NCBI GenBank assembly: GCA_964416425.1
Contig: CAYQEC010000009.1
Location: 26,607-90,606 of the forward strand
Direction: 5' to 3'
Length of the DNA: 64,000 bases
Source: CAYQEC01 sp964416425
GTDB taxonomy: Bacteria; Actinomycetota; Acidimicrobiia; Spongiisociales; UBA5794
Positions 1-12,441 of the stretch are shown one piece after another. Each line of letters starts with the position of its first letter. Position 1 is the stretch's first letter. The position numbers and the translations under genes are program-made. The notes under the pieces were generated by a model. That model did not search any database and was not told the DNA's origin. It saw only the letters and a program-made list of their open reading frames with translations.

Positions 1-2
1 GA

Positions 3-425
3 TCACTCCTGCTCCCAGAACAGGGTCATGCCGGCCCCGAACTCGGGCGTGGGTCGCGCCGTGAAGCCGTACGAGGCGTAGAACGCCTCCCTGCCGGCCG
101 CCGCCATGAGGGCGACGACGGTGTTGTGGTAGGCGTGGTCCCGCAGGTACGACATCACCTCGTCCATCAGACGCCGTCCGATCCCGCGTCCCTGATACTC
201 GGGCAGGACGATCACGTCCTGGATGGAGAACACCAGGCCGCCGTCGCCGACGAGTCTGGCCATCGCCACGATCGAGCCGGCGGTGCGGGCGCAGACGCAG
301 AACGGCGAATTCGGGAGGAATCGTTCGATCACGGCCTCGTCGTACCGGCCCCATCCCACCGCGGTCCGGAGCAGGTTGTACTCGGCGGCGGTGGGGAAAC
401 CCGTGTCGATCTCGACGGTTCCCAT
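3..425 (-). CDS. GNAT family N-acetyltransferase
   Basis: Complete 140-residue GCN5-related N-acetyltransferase, a cytoplasmic enzyme moving an acetyl group from acetyl-CoA to an amine; the substrate cannot be told. The acetyl-CoA loop QGRGIG lies at residues 78-83 after a hydrophobic beta strand (QDVIVLP), and the C-terminal FYASYGF motif is typical of the family. The ATG is preceded by GGGGAGG about 8 nt upstream, and a TACGAT -10 box lies at 455-460. It is a stand-alone gene downstream of gltD on the same strand. Family assignment is firm, role unknown. Confidence 0.85.
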   Translation of the reverse strand: MGTVEIDTGFPTAAEYNLLRTAVGWGRYDEAVIERFLPNSPFCVCARTAGSIVAMARLVGDGGLVFSIQDVIVLPEYQGRGIGRRLMDEVMSYLRDHAYHNTVVALMAAAGREAFYASYGFTARPTPEFGAGMTLFWEQE

Positions 426-454
426 TGGTGCGTCCTCCCCTCTTCGGGCTCGGC

Positions 455-460
455 ATCGTA
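455..460 (-). promoter_or_regulatory. -10 box of the GNAT gene
   Basis: On the minus strand TACGAT matches TANNNT at the conserved positions and lies about 29 nt before the ATG, leaving room for the visible Shine-Dalgarno sequence. No convincing -35 box is seen. Confidence 0.4.
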
Positions 461-506
461 GGCGGCGGCGCGGCGGGATCAGGACCGGTGGGGAGGGTGC
501 GAAGGC

Positions 507-1945
507 TCAGTCCGGGAGATCGGAGTGGCCCATGAGGTACTCGTCGACCGAGCGGGCACAGTGCCGGCCTTCGCGGATCGCCCACACCACGAGGGACTGA
601 CCGCGCCGCATGTCCCCGGCAACGAACACGCCCGGGACGCTGGTGTGGTAGTCGTCGGTGCCGGCGGCCACGTTGCCGCGGTCGTCGAGGGTCACTCCCA
701 ACTCGTTGAGCAGCCCTTTCCGGACCGGGTTGGTGAACCCCATCGCCAGCAGCACCAGCTCGGCCGGGATCTCGAACTCGGATCCGGCCACCTCCCGCAT
801 CTGCCAGCTCCCGTTGCTGCGCCCCCACTCGACCCCCGTGCCGTGGAGGGTGGCGGCGCGGCCTTCCCGCCCGGTGATGGAGGCGGTGGCCACCGACCAG
901 CGCCGGTTGCATCCCTCCTCGTGGGACGAGGAGGTGCGGAGCCGGTTGGGCCAGTTGGGCCACACCAGCATCTTGTCCGCCTGTTCCGGGGGGCGGGGGA
1001 GGATCTCGAGCTGGGTGACCGAGGCCGCCCCCTGCCGGTTGGCGGTGCCGACACAGTCGGATCCGGTGTCGCCGCCGCCGATCACGACGACGTGCTTGCC
1101 CTCGGCCAGGATCGGGGCTTCGAGCCCGCTCGCTTCGCCCCCGATGCGGCGGTTCTGCTGGACGAGGAAATCCATGGCGAAGTGCACGCCGTCGAGTTCC
1201 CGGCCGGGGACGGTGAGGTCGCGGGGCTGCTCGCAGCCGCCTGCCAGGACCACCGCGTCGTAATCGGCGGCGAGGTTGGCGGCGGGCACGGTGACCCCGA
1301 CGTGGCTGTTGACCCGGAACTCGACCCCTTCGGCCTGCATCTGGGAGAGGCGGCGATCGATGACGGACTTGTCCAGTTTGAAGTCGGGGATGCCGTAGCG
1401 GAGCAGGCCGCCGATCTTGGGGCTCTTCTCGTACACGACCGCCTGATGCCCGGCGCGCGCCAGCTGCTGGGCGCAGGCGAGGCCGGCCGGGCCGGAGCCG
1501 ACGACGGCGACCTTCTTGCTGGTGCGCCGGGCCGGGATGTGCGGCTCGATCCAGCGGTTCTCCCAGGCCCGCTCGATGATGCTGTACTCGATGGTCTTGA
1601 TCGTGACCGGGGCGTCCTGCAGGTTGAGGGTGCACGCCTCCTCGCACGGGGCCGGGCAGATCCGCCCGGTGAACTCGGGGAAGTTGTTGGTGGAGTGGAG
1701 TACTTCGATGGCCTGGCGCCACTCGTCCCGCGAGACGAGGTCGTTCCAGTCGGGGATGATGTTGTCGACCGGGCAGCCGGAGTGGCAGTAGGGGATGCCG
1801 CAGTCCATGCACCGCAGGCCCTGGCGGGCGATCTCCTCGGTTTCCAGGGGCACGGTGAACTCCTGGTAGCCGGCCACCCGCACCTCGACCGGGAGGTAGC
1901 TACGGTCGCGGCGGGGCAGGGTCCGGAAGCCGTTGGGGTCGCCCA

Positions 1946-1946
<1 letters not shown>
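507..1946 (-). CDS. gltD: Glutamate synthase (NADPH) small subunit
   Basis: Small (beta) subunit of glutamate synthase. It takes electrons from NADPH through FAD and two iron-sulfur clusters to the large subunit, which makes glutamate from glutamine and 2-oxoglutarate. About 479 residues, the normal size. N-terminal cysteines lie at roughly 46, 49, 54, 58 and 97, 101, 105 (CMDCGIPYCHSGCP and CPAPCEEAC). GSGPAG near 150 is the FAD dinucleotide fold and GGGDTGSD the NADPH fold. A TTG lies one codon upstream, but the ATG at 1946 overlaps the gltB stop as TGATG, indicating translational coupling, so I use the ATG. Confidence 0.95.
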
Positions 1947-6550
<4,604 letters not shown>

Positions 6551-6572
6551 CACGTCGCCCTCGTCCGGGAGG

Positions 6573-6619
6573 CCGGCCGAAGGGCCGGGGAACCGACCCG
6601 ACCGCACCTCGGTGTGCGG
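6573..6619 (-). promoter_or_regulatory. Structured 5' leader of gltB (two stem-loops)
   Basis: Two hairpins can be read in the gltB leader. One has a perfect 6-bp stem CCGCAC/GTGCGG at 6602-6619. The other has a perfect 6-bp stem CCGGCC/GGCCGG closing a four-base loop at 6573-6588, about 20 nt before the start codon. I do not recognise a known riboswitch; the hairpins could be stabilising or regulatory. Confidence 0.35.
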
Positions 6620-6621
6620 GG

Positions 6622-6651
6622 ATCGTAGACCGATATCCGGCGACACAACAA
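6622..6651 (-). promoter_or_regulatory. gltBD promoter
   Basis: On the minus strand TTGTTG (6646-6651) and TACGAT (6622-6627) are separated by 18 nt. Transcription would begin near 6615 and give a 5' leader of about 65 nt. This placement excludes the upstream GTG as start of gltB. Confidence 0.5.
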
Positions 6652-6745
6652 TCCCGCGGCACCCGTCTCGCAGGCCCGCGACCAGGGAATATGCAGCCGC
6701 TGTGGGGTCTCGGGAGGGTGGAGGGGGACCCGGGGGAGGGCCCGG

Positions 6746-7897
6746 TCAGTACAGCTCGTACTCGCCGGCGATGAGCCGGTCGCGCACTCCGCGCCAGTCG
6801 GCGAAACACTCCTTGACGATGCCCGCGATCTGCGCCTCGTCGGCGTCGCCGGTGATCTCGACGTGGACCGCCGCGGGGTCGGTGACCGGGCGTCCGATCG
6901 AGCTGAGGAGGCGGATGGTGGTCTCGGCGACCTCCATCTCGTCCTGAAGGCGGCGGGCGATGTCGGCGCCGACGGCGTGGTAGGTCTTCCCGACGTGGGC
7001 GGCCGGGTTCTTGCCGGCGGCGGCTTCGAGGCTCATCGGACGGTAGGGGGTGATGAGGCCGCCGAAGCGGTTACCGCGACCGACCTGGCCGTCGTCGCCG
7101 GCCTCGGCCGAGGTCCCGGTGAGGGTGAGGTAGGGTACGTCGACCTGGTCGCCCTGGTTGATCATGACCTCGACTGCCGGCCCGAGGATGGGGGTGGTGA
7201 CGGCGACGACGTCGTCGTGCACCGCCGCCAGCGCCGCGTCGTATTCGGCGCGGCTGGCGACGGCACGAGCCAGCACCGGCACCGCCACGGTGAGGTGGGT
7301 CTCGCCTTCGACCCGGGCGCCCATGACCTTGATGTCGCGTCCCACGGGCACGGTGGCCCGGAAGGCGGCGTCGTTGAGGTGGAGCTCGACCGAGTGGACC
7401 GCGTGCTCCAGCGGGGAGCGCGGTTGCGACACGGCGGCGAAGGAGGTGTCGTTGGCGAGGGGGGCGTCGTCGAAGCGGGAGGTCACCACGGCGGCGAGGG
7501 CGACCGAGGACTGGTTCAGCCAGATCTCGACGTCGAATGCCTCCGGGGTGGCCTCGGGGAGCAGATCGAGCAGTTTCTGCTTGTAGGAGACGGCGAGCGC
7601 CTCCGGGTCGGGAGCCCACGACTGGAAGGAGTCGGCCTTGCCGACGAGCACGAGCCGCGACGGCTTGGTGTGGCGGCCGCCGCCAAAGTCGATCTCGACC
7701 GATCCGGCGGCGAGCACGGCCTTGTCGACGTTGAAGTGCTGGACCCGGCCGGTGTGGGCGAGGTATTCGCGGGCCAGCTCCCGTGCCAGCTCCTCGGCGA
7801 GGTGGTCACAGATGGTGTCGGGATGCCCGGTTCCCTTCCGCTCGACGAACTCGACCGGGGGGGCGTAGGGAGGGCGGCGCGTGACTGCAAACTTCAT
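6746..7897 (-). CDS. Archaeal-type S-adenosylmethionine synthetase
   Basis: Methionine adenosyltransferase, 383 residues, making S-adenosylmethionine from methionine and ATP. It belongs to the archaeal AdoMet synthetase family (PF01941), not to bacterial MetK. Seen: ERKGTGHPDTICD (19-31), the FNVDKAV/GSVEIDFGGG segment, and GTSAEAGDDGQVGRGNR beginning at 261, followed by GLITPYRPMSLEAAAGKNP, all in archaeal form. Bacterial MetK motifs such as GAGDQG are absent. The ATG at 7897 has GAGAGA just upstream; the long extension of this frame to 8575 overlaps the ABC permease and is not coding. TAGGAT at 7930-7935 is a possible -10 box. The family is rare in bacteria. Confidence 0.9.
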   Translation of the reverse strand: MKFAVTRRPPYAPPVEFVERKGTGHPDTICDHLAEELARELAREYLAHTGRVQHFNVDKAVLAAGSVEIDFGGGRHTKPSRLVLVGKADSFQSWAPDPEALAVSYKQKLLDLLPEATPEAFDVEIWLNQSSVALAAVVTSRFDDAPLANDTSFAAVSQPRSPLEHAVHSVELHLNDAAFRATVPVGRDIKVMGARVEGETHLTVAVPVLARAVASRAEYDAALAAVHDDVVAVTTPILGPAVEVMINQGDQVDVPYLTLTGTSAEAGDDGQVGRGNRFGGLITPYRPMSLEAAAGKNPAAHVGKTYHAVGADIARRLQDEMEVAETTIRLLSSIGRPVTDPAAVHVEITGDADEAQIAGIVKECFADWRGVRDRLIAGEYELY

Positions 7898-7965
7898 TCT
7901 CTCGCCAGGGGTTCGACGGGGTTTGGGGCATCCTAGCGACCACCTCGGGGCGAGTTCGCGTCCCC

Positions 7966-9138
7966 TCAGACCTCGGCGGCGCGCCAGGCGTCGCGCAGCT
8001 TCATCTTGGCGCCGGAGCGCAGCAGGCCGCCGCTGTAGATCTTGCCGGCGAGGCGCACCAGGAGGTAGATGGCGGCGACCATGAGCGCGAGGGAGAGGGT
8101 GATCTCCCACACCGCGGCATCGCCGGTCGCCATCCGCAGCGGCATGGTCATGGGGGCGAAGGGGGGGAGCAGCGAGGCGACCCGGAGGATCGTGTTCTCG
8201 CCGGTGAGCGAGAACGACGCCACGAAGTAGCCGATCATCAGCAGGATGGTGAGTGGGAAGGCGGCGTTCTGCGCCTCTTCCTGGCGGGACACCAGGGAGC
8301 CGGCGGCGGCGTAGGCGGTGGCGAAGAAGGCGAAGCCGAGCACGAACCAGACGACCACGGCGACCAAGATGGCGGGCGTCGCCGTCGGGACCGTGAAGGC
8401 GTTCTGGAGCCGGAGACCGGCCAGGGCGATCCCGCCCACCACGATCAGCTGGGCGAGCCCGAGGGCGCCGATGCCAAGGATCTTGCCCGCCAGCAGGGTA
8501 TGGGGTCGCACCGCCCCGAGCACCACTTCGACCACTCGGTTGGTCTTCTCCTCGATGACCCCGATGAGGATCCACTGGCCGTAGGTGACGATCGAGATGA
8601 ACAGGAACACGGTGGCGGCGAAGGCGAAACCGCGGTTCGAGGTGTCCGTGGTGTCGGTCTTCCCGACCGTGGTGACCGGGGAGGCGCGGAGCAGGTCGGC
8701 GAGGTCGGCGGCGGTCAGCCCGTAGCCGGTCGCCCGGTCGAGGGCGGCGTTGGAGGTGAGGGAGGCCTGGACCAGGGCGGTGAGGGTGGGGTCGGTGGAG
8801 CTGCCGACGAAGATCCCGTCGGGGGCGGCGACGATGTCGACGTCCTCGCCTTCGAGGGCGATCTTGGCCGAGGCGAGGTCGGCGTAGGAGGTGGTGTCGA
8901 CGGTGAGGTCGCCGATCTGGGCGGCGGCGCGCACCTGACCGGCCAACCCGGGGTCGACCTGGTCGACAGTGCCGATGGTCCAGTGGGTGGCGCCGACGCC
9001 GTGGAGGAAGGTGGGGGCGACGATGATGCCCACCACCAGGAGCACGATGAGACCGGTGGAGAGCTGGAAGGCCCGGCTCGTGACCCGTTCCTTGAAGTCG
9101 CGCACCGCCACCAGCAGCAGGGAGGTCGACGTCTTCAT
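7966..9138 (-). CDS. ABC-2 type exporter permease
   Basis: Membrane permease of a two-gene ABC exporter, 390 residues, of the NatB/YhaP type. A first transmembrane segment at about 26-46 is followed by a large outside domain and a block of about five membrane segments from about residue 180 to near 375, the ABC-2 topology. The ATG overlaps the stop of the upstream ATPase gene by 4 nt (ATGA), so the two are co-translated. Substrate unknown; family relatives export Na+, drugs or peptides. Confidence 0.85.
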   Translation of the reverse strand: MKTSTSLLLVAVRDFKERVTSRAFQLSTGLIVLLVVGIIVAPTFLHGVGATHWTIGTVDQVDPGLAGQVRAAAQIGDLTVDTTSYADLASAKIALEGEDVDIVAAPDGIFVGSSTDPTLTALVQASLTSNAALDRATGYGLTAADLADLLRASPVTTVGKTDTTDTSNRGFAFAATVFLFISIVTYGQWILIGVIEEKTNRVVEVVLGAVRPHTLLAGKILGIGALGLAQLIVVGGIALAGLRLQNAFTVPTATPAILVAVVVWFVLGFAFFATAYAAAGSLVSRQEEAQNAAFPLTILLMIGYFVASFSLTGENTILRVASLLPPFAPMTMPLRMATGDAAVWEITLSLALMVAAIYLLVRLAGKIYSGGLLRSGAKMKLRDAWRAAEV

Positions 9139-10025
9139 CGCTGCACCGCCTCCCGGAACACCTCGGACAGGTTGGGCGGCTCGAAGCTGAACTGGCGCAC
9201 TGCCCCGGCCCGCTCGGCCAGCGCGACGATGGCCCCGAGGTCGGCCGTGTCGTCGAGCCGGAGCCGGGCTCGCCCGTCGCCGACCGTCACCACCTCGGCG
9301 CCGGGGATCTGGGTCGCCCAGTCGATGGTGGCGCCGGCGATCTCGACGTCGAGGTAGCGGTGCGGGGAGCGGGCCCGCAACTCGCGCACCGGCCCGTCGA
9401 GCACGATCCGTCCCTCGTTGATGACGACGACGTCTTCGCACAGGTCCTCGACGAGGTCGAGCTGGTGGCTGGAGAACACGACGGCGGCCCCGGCGACGGC
9501 ACGCTCGGCGAGGATGTCGCTCATCGCCTCTACCCCGAGGGGGTCGAGGCCGGCGAAGGGCTCGTCGAGCACGAGCAGGTCGGGGTCGTGCAGCAGCGCC
9601 GCGGCGAGCTGGATGCGCTGCTGGTTGCCGTGGGACAGCTCTTCGAGTCGCCCGTCGCGGCGCTCCGAGACCCCGAGACGCTCCAGCCACTCCAGGGCAC
9701 GGCGCTCGGCGGTGGCCTTGTCCATGGCGTGGAGGCGGCCGAAGTACGTGAGCTGGTCGAGGATCCGCATTCTCGGGTAGAGGCCCCGCTGCTCGGGCAT
9801 GTACCCGAAGCGGAGGCGGATCGCGGGCGTGATGACGGCACCGTCCCAGTGCACCTGGCCGTCGTCGGGACGCACCAACCCGAAGATACTGCGCATGGCG
9901 GTGGTCTTCCCGGCGCCGTTGGGGCCGAGGAAGCCGAGCAGTTCGCCCCGCCGCACCCGGAACGAGCAGCCGTCGAGGGCGGCGATGTTCCCGTAGCGCT
10001 TGTGGAGGTTCAGGAGTTCGAGCAC
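9135..10025 (-). CDS. ABC exporter ATP-binding protein
   Basis: Cytoplasmic ATPase partner of the permease that follows it, 296 residues. Walker A GPNGAGKT at 34-41, signature LSHGNQQRIQLA, Walker B LLVLDEP, and the switch histidine in VVFSSHQLD are all intact. A C-terminal extension of about 80 residues after the H-loop is typical of the NatA/CcmA exporter group. The start is GTG. Two operator-like repeats and a possible promoter lie 30-90 nt upstream, so this pair may be under dedicated repression. Confidence 0.9.
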   Translation of the reverse strand: MLELLNLHKRYGNIAALDGCSFRVRRGELLGFLGPNGAGKTTAMRSIFGLVRPDDGQVHWDGAVITPAIRLRFGYMPEQRGLYPRMRILDQLTYFGRLHAMDKATAERRALEWLERLGVSERRDGRLEELSHGNQQRIQLAAALLHDPDLLVLDEPFAGLDPLGVEAMSDILAERAVAGAAVVFSSHQLDLVEDLCEDVVVINEGRIVLDGPVRELRARSPHRYLDVEIAGATIDWATQIPGAEVVTVGDGRARLRLDDTADLGAIVALAERAGAVRQFSFEPPNLSEVFREAVQR

Positions 10026-10055
10026 CGGCGACCTCGGAGGGTGAGCGGAAGCGAC

Positions 10056-10074
10056 GTCAAGTGTGCTTTGTATC
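10056..10074 (-). promoter_or_regulatory. Operator-like repeat, proximal copy
   Basis: Read on the plus strand this is GTCAAGTGTGCTTTGTATC, which matches 14 of 19 bases of a second copy 38 bp away at 10094-10112. Both copies contain GTCAAG-N4-CTTT. It sits between the ABC ATPase start and the likely -35 box, so a bound protein would block transcription. Confidence 0.4.
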
Positions 10075-10098
10075 GTAACGGTGGGGGGGCAATGTCAA
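10067..10098 (-). promoter_or_regulatory. Candidate promoter of the ABC exporter
   Basis: The minus strand has a consensus -35 box TTGACA (10093-10098). The -10 is ambiguous: TACGAT at 10072-10077 gives a 15-nt spacer, GATACA at 10069-10074 gives 18 nt. A run of eight C on the minus strand lies in the spacer. The -35 box is inside the distal operator-like repeat. Confidence 0.4.
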
Positions 10099-10112
10099 GT
10101 ACCCTTTACATC
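10094..10112 (-). promoter_or_regulatory. Operator-like repeat, distal copy
   Basis: On the plus strand GTCAAGTACCCTTTACATC. With the base before it, it forms an imperfect palindrome TGTCAAG-N4-CTTTACA (6 of 7 pairs). It overlaps the TTGACA -35 box and the last codons of the nitroreductase gene, and is 38 bp (nearly four helical turns) from the proximal copy. Confidence 0.4.
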
Positions 10113-10724
10113 AGGAGTCGGACCCGACTCGCCGCCCCACCGTTCCCGGTGAACGACGTCGGCGGCGGGCCGGCGGCCCCGCCGCAACGATCCGGACCGC
10201 CGGTCGGGGGCGCCGTGGCCGATGGTGACGACGCCCACCGGGGCCACCTCGTCGGGGATGCCGAGGAGCCGTTTCAGCTCAGGAACGGCATGGGCTCCGA
10301 GGAAGCCGGCGGCGAGACCCTCGTCCACCGCCGCCAGCAGCAGCAGCATCGCGGCGGCGCCGGCGTCCACCCACCAGTAGGGGGCCGGCCATTCGATCTC
10401 GCGCCCCGCGGCGTCGACCTTGTCGGGCTCCCGGTAGCGGGCGTGGTAGACCGCCTCGGAGACGCACACCACGACGTGGACCGGGGCCCGCGACACCCAG
10501 GGGTCGAACCCGGCGGCGACGTACTCGTCCTCGCCGGCGAGCCGGGCGACGGCGAGACGCCGGTCGGGGTCGGTGACCACCACGAAGGACTGACCCTGGC
10601 TGAAGCCCGCGGACGGGGCGCGGCGGGCGGCGGCGAGGATCCGGTCGAGCGCGGCGGGATCCACCGCCTCGTCGGTGTAGTTGCGCACCATGCGGCGCCG
10701 GCGCAGGACCTCGGCGAACTCCAC
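10095..10724 (-). CDS. Nitroreductase family protein
   Basis: FMN-dependent nitroreductase-family oxidoreductase of 209 residues. The N-terminal FAEVLRRRRMVRNYTDEAV segment supplies the Arg/Ser-type FMN phosphate contacts, and APSAGFSQGQSFVVVTD and LGIPDEVAPVGVVTIGHG are the usual second and last FMN-binding blocks. The start is GTG; a second possible start is Met12. Substrate cannot be assigned. Its 3' end overlaps the distal operator-like repeat of the following ABC exporter. Confidence 0.8.
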   Translation of the reverse strand: MEFAEVLRRRRMVRNYTDEAVDPAALDRILAAARRAPSAGFSQGQSFVVVTDPDRRLAVARLAGEDEYVAAGFDPWVSRAPVHVVVCVSEAVYHARYREPDKVDAAGREIEWPAPYWWVDAGAAAMLLLLAAVDEGLAAGFLGAHAVPELKRLLGIPDEVAPVGVVTIGHGAPDRRSGSLRRGRRPAADVVHRERWGGESGPTPDVKGT

Positions 10725-10784
10725 GATCAGCTCGTGACGCTCACCGAGGTCCGGGCAGCGGGGTGATCGGTCATGCCGGTCACC

Positions 10785-12149
10785 CTAAACGTCTGCCAGC
10801 GCCTTCAGTGCCTGTTCCATCGCCGCCTTGCCGTCGGCGAAGAACATCATGGTGTTGTCGAGGTAGAAGAGCGGGTTGTCGATGCCGGCGAATCCCGGCG
10901 ACAGGCTCCGCTTCACCACGATCACGGTGTGGGCCTTGTCGACCTCGAGGATCGGCATGCCGTAGATCGGGCTCGACGGATCGTCCCGTGCCGACGGGTT
11001 GACGACGTCGTTGGCGCCGATCACGAGTGCCACGTCGGTCTGCGCCATCCGCGGGTTGGACTGGTCGAGATCGAGCAGCTGGTCGTAGGGCACGTCAGCT
11101 TCGGCGAGGAGCACGTTCATGTGGCCGGGCATGCGCCCCGCCACCGGGTGGATCGCAAAGCTGACCTCGACGCCGCGGGCCTCGAGCGCGGTGGTGAGGT
11201 CACGGACGGCGTGCTGTGCCTGGGCCACGGCCAAGCCGTAGCCGGGCACCACCATGACCCGCTCGGCGTAGCCGAGGGCGATGGCGACGTCGTCGGGCGT
11301 GGCGCTCTTGACCGGCTTGTCGCTCATGCTCACGGGCCCGGCGCCGTCGGTGCCGAACCCGGAGAACAGCACGTTGGCGAGCGAGCGGTTCATTGCCTGG
11401 CTCATCTGCATCGAGAGGATCAAGCCGGCGGCGCCCACCAGGGCTCCGCCGATGATGAGGGCGCTGTTCCCGATGACGAAGCCCGCCATGGCGGCGGCGA
11501 CGCCGGAGAGGGAGTTGAGCAGCGAGATCACCACCGGCATGTCGGCGCCGCCGATCGGGGTCACCGCGAAGACGCCGAGTACCAACGCCACCGGCACCAC
11601 CAGCCAGTAGGCGGGCACGGCGTCGGCGGCGACACCCCAGATTCCGAAGCCGACCAGGCCGGCGGCGAGCGCGGCGTTGAGCTGCTGGTCACCAGGGAAC
11701 GAGAGGGGACGGCCGCTGACGAGGCCCTGCAGCTTGGCGTATGCGACGAAGCTGCCGGAGAAGGTCACGCTCCCGACGGCGAGGGTGAGCACCACGGTGA
11801 CGCCCGTCTCGGTGGCGAACACGCCGTCGGTGTTCCCGATCTCGTAGAGCGCGACCAGGGTCGAGGCCGCCCCGCCGAATCCGTTGAAGGCGGCGACGAG
11901 CTGGGGCATGGCCGTCATCTGGACGCGGAGGGCGAGCATGGCGCCGACGGCGCCACCGGCGATCAGCCCGGCGACGATCGTCCCCCAGCTCACGATGTCC
12001 TGGTGGACGAGTGTGACCACCATCGTCAGCAGCATCCCGGCGGCGGCGATGGCGTTGCCACGCCGGGCGGTGCGCGGCGTCGAGAGCTGCTTGAGGCCGA
12101 CGATGAAGAGCACCGCTGCGAGCAGGTAGAGGAGCTCGATCTCAGACAT
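10785..12149 (-). CDS. pntB: NAD(P) transhydrogenase subunit beta
   Basis: Beta subunit of proton-translocating transhydrogenase, which uses the proton gradient to reduce NADP+ with NADH. 454 residues: an N-terminal domain with about eight to nine membrane helices (residues 1-275) and a C-terminal NADP(H) domain with VPGYGLAVAQAQ, VALVIGANDVVNP and KRSLSPGFAGIDNPLF. It overlaps the upstream alpha-2 gene by 8 nt and is last in a three-gene operon, the split arrangement also seen in mycobacteria and Rhodospirillum. Confidence 0.95.
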   Translation of the reverse strand: MSEIELLYLLAAVLFIVGLKQLSTPRTARRGNAIAAAGMLLTMVVTLVHQDIVSWGTIVAGLIAGGAVGAMLALRVQMTAMPQLVAAFNGFGGAASTLVALYEIGNTDGVFATETGVTVVLTLAVGSVTFSGSFVAYAKLQGLVSGRPLSFPGDQQLNAALAAGLVGFGIWGVAADAVPAYWLVVPVALVLGVFAVTPIGGADMPVVISLLNSLSGVAAAMAGFVIGNSALIIGGALVGAAGLILSMQMSQAMNRSLANVLFSGFGTDGAGPVSMSDKPVKSATPDDVAIALGYAERVMVVPGYGLAVAQAQHAVRDLTTALEARGVEVSFAIHPVAGRMPGHMNVLLAEADVPYDQLLDLDQSNPRMAQTDVALVIGANDVVNPSARDDPSSPIYGMPILEVDKAHTVIVVKRSLSPGFAGIDNPLFYLDNTMMFFADGKAAMEQALKALADV

Positions 12150-12441
12150 TGCGCTGTACCGGCTTCTTCTTGAACATCTCCAGCATGCGGTCGGTGACGA
12201 GGAAGCCGCCGACGACGTTGATGGTGGCGGTCGTCACGGCGAGGAACGCGAGGGTGGTGGCCAGCGTGCCCTCGCTGAGACCGGCGGCGGTGAGGGCTCC
12301 GACGATGGTGATGCCGGAGATGGCGTTGGCGCCCGACATGAGTGGCGTGTGGAGGATCGGTGGGACCTTGGAGATGACCTCGAAGCCGACGAATGCCGCC
12401 AGGACGAACACGACGATGCCGGTGACGAACGGCTCACTCAC
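12142..12441 (-). CDS. pntAB: NAD(P) transhydrogenase subunit alpha-2 (membrane part)
   Basis: Small membrane subunit of the split transhydrogenase, 99 residues, with three to four hydrophobic helices (EPFVTGIVVFVLAAFVGFEVI, ISGITIVGALTAAG, TLAFLAVTTATINVVGGFLV) and the C-terminal DRMLEMFKK typical of the end of PntA. I choose GTG at 12441: a perfect AAGGAGG lies 6 nt upstream and the start overlaps the pntAA stop as GTGA. A longer in-frame start at 12516 would add 25 residues inside pntAA and is not supported. Confidence 0.92.
   Translation of the reverse strand: MSEPFVTGIVVFVLAAFVGFEVISKVPPILHTPLMSGANAISGITIVGALTAAGLSEGTLATTLAFLAVTTATINVVGGFLVTDRMLEMFKKKPVQRNV

Noticed and set aside
6551..6646. 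GTG start for gltB at 6646
   Set aside because: A -35/-10 pair at 6622-6651 overlaps it, and the ATG at 6550 has a ribosome binding site and gives the expected short propeptide before the catalytic cysteine.
7898..8575. N-terminal extension of the S-adenosylmethionine synthetase frame up to 8575 (609 residues)
   Set aside because: The extra 226 residues are low-complexity Arg/Pro sequence inside the ABC permease gene; family proteins begin at the ATG at 7897.
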